From positions 1-25,422 of the IMG/VR virus record IMGVR_UViG_3300017743_000108: DNA of 25,422 nt, one strand, 5' to 3'. Made by a program: the position numbers and the translations under genes. Source of the stretch: a virus. Numbering within the stretch: the first letter of the stretch is position 1; each line of letters starts with the position of its first letter. The notes beneath the pieces were generated by a model. The model saw only the letters and a program-made list of their open reading frames with translations, made no database searches and was not told the DNA's origin. Shown piece after piece: positions 24,101 to 25,422 of this stretch.

Positions 24101-25422
24101 GGTACTGAATCTCCATCAAGAAAATTGACAGTTGGGAATACTACAGCTGCAACCGGTAACATAATAGCATTAGCTTCTACCGGTAGTTCTGGTGCATATT
24201 CTCAATTAGCTTTTGGTGATGAAGGTGATGATAATGAAGCACAAATTATATACACTCCATCAACAGGAACTTTACAGTTACAAACAGGAGGTGGAACAGT
24301 AGCAACTAACAGAGGTTTAACTTTAGATTCATCCGAAAACGTAGGTATAGGAACATTAACCCCTTCTCAAAAATTAACTGTAGCAGGTAACACTTGGATA
24401 TCGTCATCTAATGCTATACTAGCAGTTGGGGATATGTATAGTGGAGGTCGCTTGATATTTGGTTCGACTACAAATTCTACTAAAATTAGTTATGCCTCTG
24501 GAGAATTAGGTATTTTTACCGATCAATCTAAAGGTATAAATTTCTATACTAATGCCTCTGACCACAGAATGGTTATTGAAGACGGCGGTAATATAGGTAT
24601 AGGAACAAACTCACCTTCACAGTCATTTGAAGTAGTAGGAACAGCATATTTTAGAGGAGGAACAGCAGCTGATTTTGGATCTGGAGATACTCCTACAGAT
24701 GTGGCTCTTATAGTAGATGAAGGAGACTTTATCTATACTAGAGATACTGATAACCTGAGAAAACTTATAGGTAAGAACTCCTCTGATGTTATACAGATTG
24801 GACAGCACGGTACTTCCTTAATAGATAATATAGATCTTCTACCAGGCTCTTCGGGTAATGTTCGGATATACGACGGAACTACAGAATATGTAAGATTTGA
24901 TGGTACAAATCAAAGAGTAGGTATAAGAACTACCAGCCCTTCAACCACTTTACAGGTTGGTGACGGAACAGCCGAAGATAAAGTTAGAGCGTACTACAGT
25001 GACGGTTCTTTTGCAGAGATGACGGGATACGGTTTGTACTTCAATAGAAACACTTCCTATATTAGACCTACAGTAGATGCAACTCAAAACTTATATATTG
25101 GTCACGTAAATCAAGCCTGGCAGTATATTCGTTTAAATGCATCGGAAAATATTAGTTTCCTTAGTGGTTCTACCGAAACAATGCGTGTTCATACAGGTGA
25201 TGGTAGAGTAGGTATAGGAACAACTTCACCTAGTTATACATTAGACGTTTCAGGTTCTGGTAACTTTACCGACGGTCTAACAGTTACCGGGTCTATTACA
25301 CATGATGGAGATCTGACAGTAACCGGTACTGTAACTGCACAAGAATTTCATACTGAATTTGTTTCTGCTTCTATAATATATCAATCAGGTTCAACTAAGT
25401 TTGGAGATACGTCTGATGATAT
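21119..25422 (+). CDS. Giant repeat-rich tail fibre / adhesin (3' end outside window)
   Basis: An uninterrupted frame runs from ATG 21119 to the right edge, at least 1434 residues. The ATG is 2 nt after the previous stop. The start, MALTKWKQIDGDLTGSRVLT, leads into Ser/Gly/Thr-rich beta repeats. The phrase N-V-G-I-G-T-T-S-P, followed by x3-L-x-V, recurs 14 times and is typical of long trimeric fibres of marine phages, where each unit probably forms a beta-structured shaft segment. No receptor-binding tip, collar or S74 chaperone is visible within the window, and the C-terminus is missing. Composition is Ser, Thr and Gly-rich, with few cysteines. It is probably a host-recognition fibre. Long, weakly selected repeats suggest it evolves by duplication and exchange. 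Confidence 0.85.
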   Translation, partial: MALTKWKQIDGDLTGSRVLTGSLELSGSLNIQGSISASSSITGSDVKINDWGSVSASLASVSASAASIPTLQQVTDQGATTTNQIGIGTASPSYTLDVSGSGNFTDGLTVTGSILHNGNLTVTGTVTAEEFHTEFVSASIIYSSGSTKFGDTSDDIHSFSGSLRVTGSGDHYFTNGNIGIGTDSPAYKVQIVGEPGSAPLLSLKNSGALTSEDIFMSFNRDNSNTAGYAIGIDSSDNSFRIAEDGDTIITNPRIIVKSSSGKVGLGTTSPASPLHVYESTATTGGDNGITIENAGTGDAIMQYLLPGVRRWVTGIDNSDSDSFKIAPSVDVGTDAALTIKTNGNTGIGTSSPDYRLDVNSSTTNAVANFESTDSTALIRVVDSTKTVVFGVAGDRLSLGHSLSFDSSNLNILSGSGYVGIGTTSPSKTLHISNTDPTVRLQDSDGSSQWGQIRHSGANFIFTSRNGSSKGLTVFQTYDGTTTTDTLTLKTSNQVQLNQYGSGTYTGTAAYTLAIDSSGNIIEESLGAGAVDGAGQANYITRWEDSDTITSSSIYEDTNGNVGIGTTSPSTRLHLYSSSAASTADLIYLENGGSGGNEGVSIKFNPMFSAESMIASNREGANSNVSNLTFHTYSGSMAEAMRITSKGNVGIGTTTPTGSLLQLSTTTTEITPLLKLHNNISTNDSSEGVSIDFVGSSDALAVGSRIIATRAAAGAHMDLRFHTRRDQFAMIIDENQNVGIGTTSPARELEVAGTSRMEKLEIAEGGTLKGQFKVSGSSEGSFKLYNGVNTGLHLKSSGTSGWIGAGSQVKFAKMDGNSNIVGPRTLLVDVTNNTVDASGSLTGGEVLTDGDYTVNYGNGLTTGLKWKNLAYTKFSAAVKAVDDANFSRTGLGFFTGDDSDTTTDAQERMRITRAGNVGIGTTSPGQKLSVNSGTTNITSEFKSTDNQAWISVQDDDSGTYGALFGTDSDANHAIILADSSAIKRLVINTSGNVGIGTESPSRKLTVGNTTAATGNIIALASTGSSGAYSQLAFGDEGDDNEAQIIYTPSTGTLQLQTGGGTVATNRGLTLDSSENVGIGTLTPSQKLTVAGNTWISSSNAILAVGDMYSGGRLIFGSTTNSTKISYASGELGIFTDQSKGINFYTNASDHRMVIEDGGNIGIGTNSPSQSFEVVGTAYFRGGTAADFGSGDTPTDVALIVDEGDFIYTRDTDNLRKLIGKNSSDVIQIGQHGTSLIDNIDLLPGSSGNVRIYDGTTEYVRFDGTNQRVGIRTTSPSTTLQVGDGTAEDKVRAYYSDGSFAEMTGYGLYFNRNTSYIRPTVDATQNLYIGHVNQAWQYIRLNASENISFLSGSTETMRVHTGDGRVGIGTTSPSYTLDVSGSGNFTDGLTVTGSITHDGDLTVTGTVTAQEFHTEFVSASIIYQSGSTKFGDTSDD
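21374..25240 (+). repeat. Fourteen GIGTxSP repeats of the fibre shaft
   Basis: The first G of the G-I-G-T motif lies at 21374, 21653, 21908 (GLGT), 22154, 22373, 22802, 23063, 23330, 23867, 24095, 24344, 24596, 24920 (GIRT) and 25211. Spacing is 73 to 179 residues, most often 76 to 97. All copies are in one frame. The DNA of the motif is itself well conserved (around GTAGGTATAGGAACAAC), more than the segments between copies. Confidence 0.9.
21389..21585 (+). repeat. Long fibre repeat, copy 1
   Basis: This 197-nt segment encodes SPSYTLDVSGSGNFTDGLTV and onward to FGDTSDDI. It aligns without gaps to 25226-25422. The proteins differ at only a few positions, while the DNA differs mainly at third codon positions. 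It lies in the N-terminal part of the fibre. Confidence 0.85.
25226..25422 (+). repeat. Long fibre repeat, copy 2 (runs off window)
   Basis: This is the second copy of the 197-nt segment at 21389-21585, about 3.8 kb downstream and in the same frame. It continues to the window edge, so the repeat may be longer. Differences seen are mostly synonymous, with a few changes such as LHNGN to THDGD, EEF to QEF and YSS to YQS. Confidence 0.85.

Noticed and set aside
21374-25240. Regularly spaced repeats as a CRISPR array or diversity-generating template
   Set aside because: The repeats are in one reading frame, unevenly spaced by 219-537 nt and protein-coding. There is no reverse transcriptase, template repeat or cas gene in the window.

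Overview
The window is part of the structural (head and neck) module of a tailed, contractile T4-like phage. Almost all of it is coded on the + strand, tightly packed and A/T-rich. The landmarks are a gp17-type large terminase (6588-8162), gp20 portal (8190-10094), gp21 prohead protease (12712-13290), gp22 scaffold (14214-15209), gp23 major capsid protein (15229-16833), a PhoH-type ATPase (16920-17606), gp13 neck protein (17633-18775), a gp14-like neck or head-closure protein (19081-19569), a gp15-like tail-completion protein (19845-21116), and a very long repeat-rich tail fibre that is open at the right edge (21119 onward). No tRNA, integrase, CRISPR or insertion sequence was seen. Most starts lack a Shine-Dalgarno sequence and follow A/T-rich leaders. 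This is typical of genes translated in Bacteroidota, so a marine flavobacterium-like host is a reasonable but unproven inference. Several small modules resemble ones I remember from marine viruses.

Layout. 1-63 is the tail of an upstream gene. 90-3195 holds five small accessory genes, two of them with cysteine-rich modules. 3225-8162 holds a 725-residue mosaic acidic protein, a possible PD-(D/E)XK-like protein and the terminase. 8190-10094 is the portal. 10131-14055 holds three unknown proteins, the protease and another unknown protein, closed by a strong terminator. 14214-16833 is the scaffold-capsid pair with its own long leader and terminator. 16920-17606 is phoH. 17633 to the right edge holds the neck, tail-completion and fibre genes.

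Two window-wide patterns stand out. First, a TATTTAT(A) box lies 15-20 nt before the ATG of six genes that follow a gap, and 97 nt before the gp22 ATG. It looks like the late promoter of this phage and divides the window into seven transcription units. Second, many small proteins start with, or contain, a short amphipathic helix ending in a gp21-type cleavage signal (I/L-x-E, often followed by A or G). One of them, MKLQEIIAE, closely resembles the capsid targeting sequence of T4 internal head proteins. I infer that several of the unknown genes around the portal and protease encode prohead-core or internal head proteins that are packed and then processed by gp21.

How the genes work together: the scaffold, protease and portal build the prohead, gp23 forms the shell, the terminase fills it with DNA, the neck proteins close it and join it to the tail, and the fibre binds the host. 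Compared with T4, the order is rearranged: gp17 and gp20 are adjacent with no sheath or tube genes between them, and the neck genes follow gp23 and phoH.
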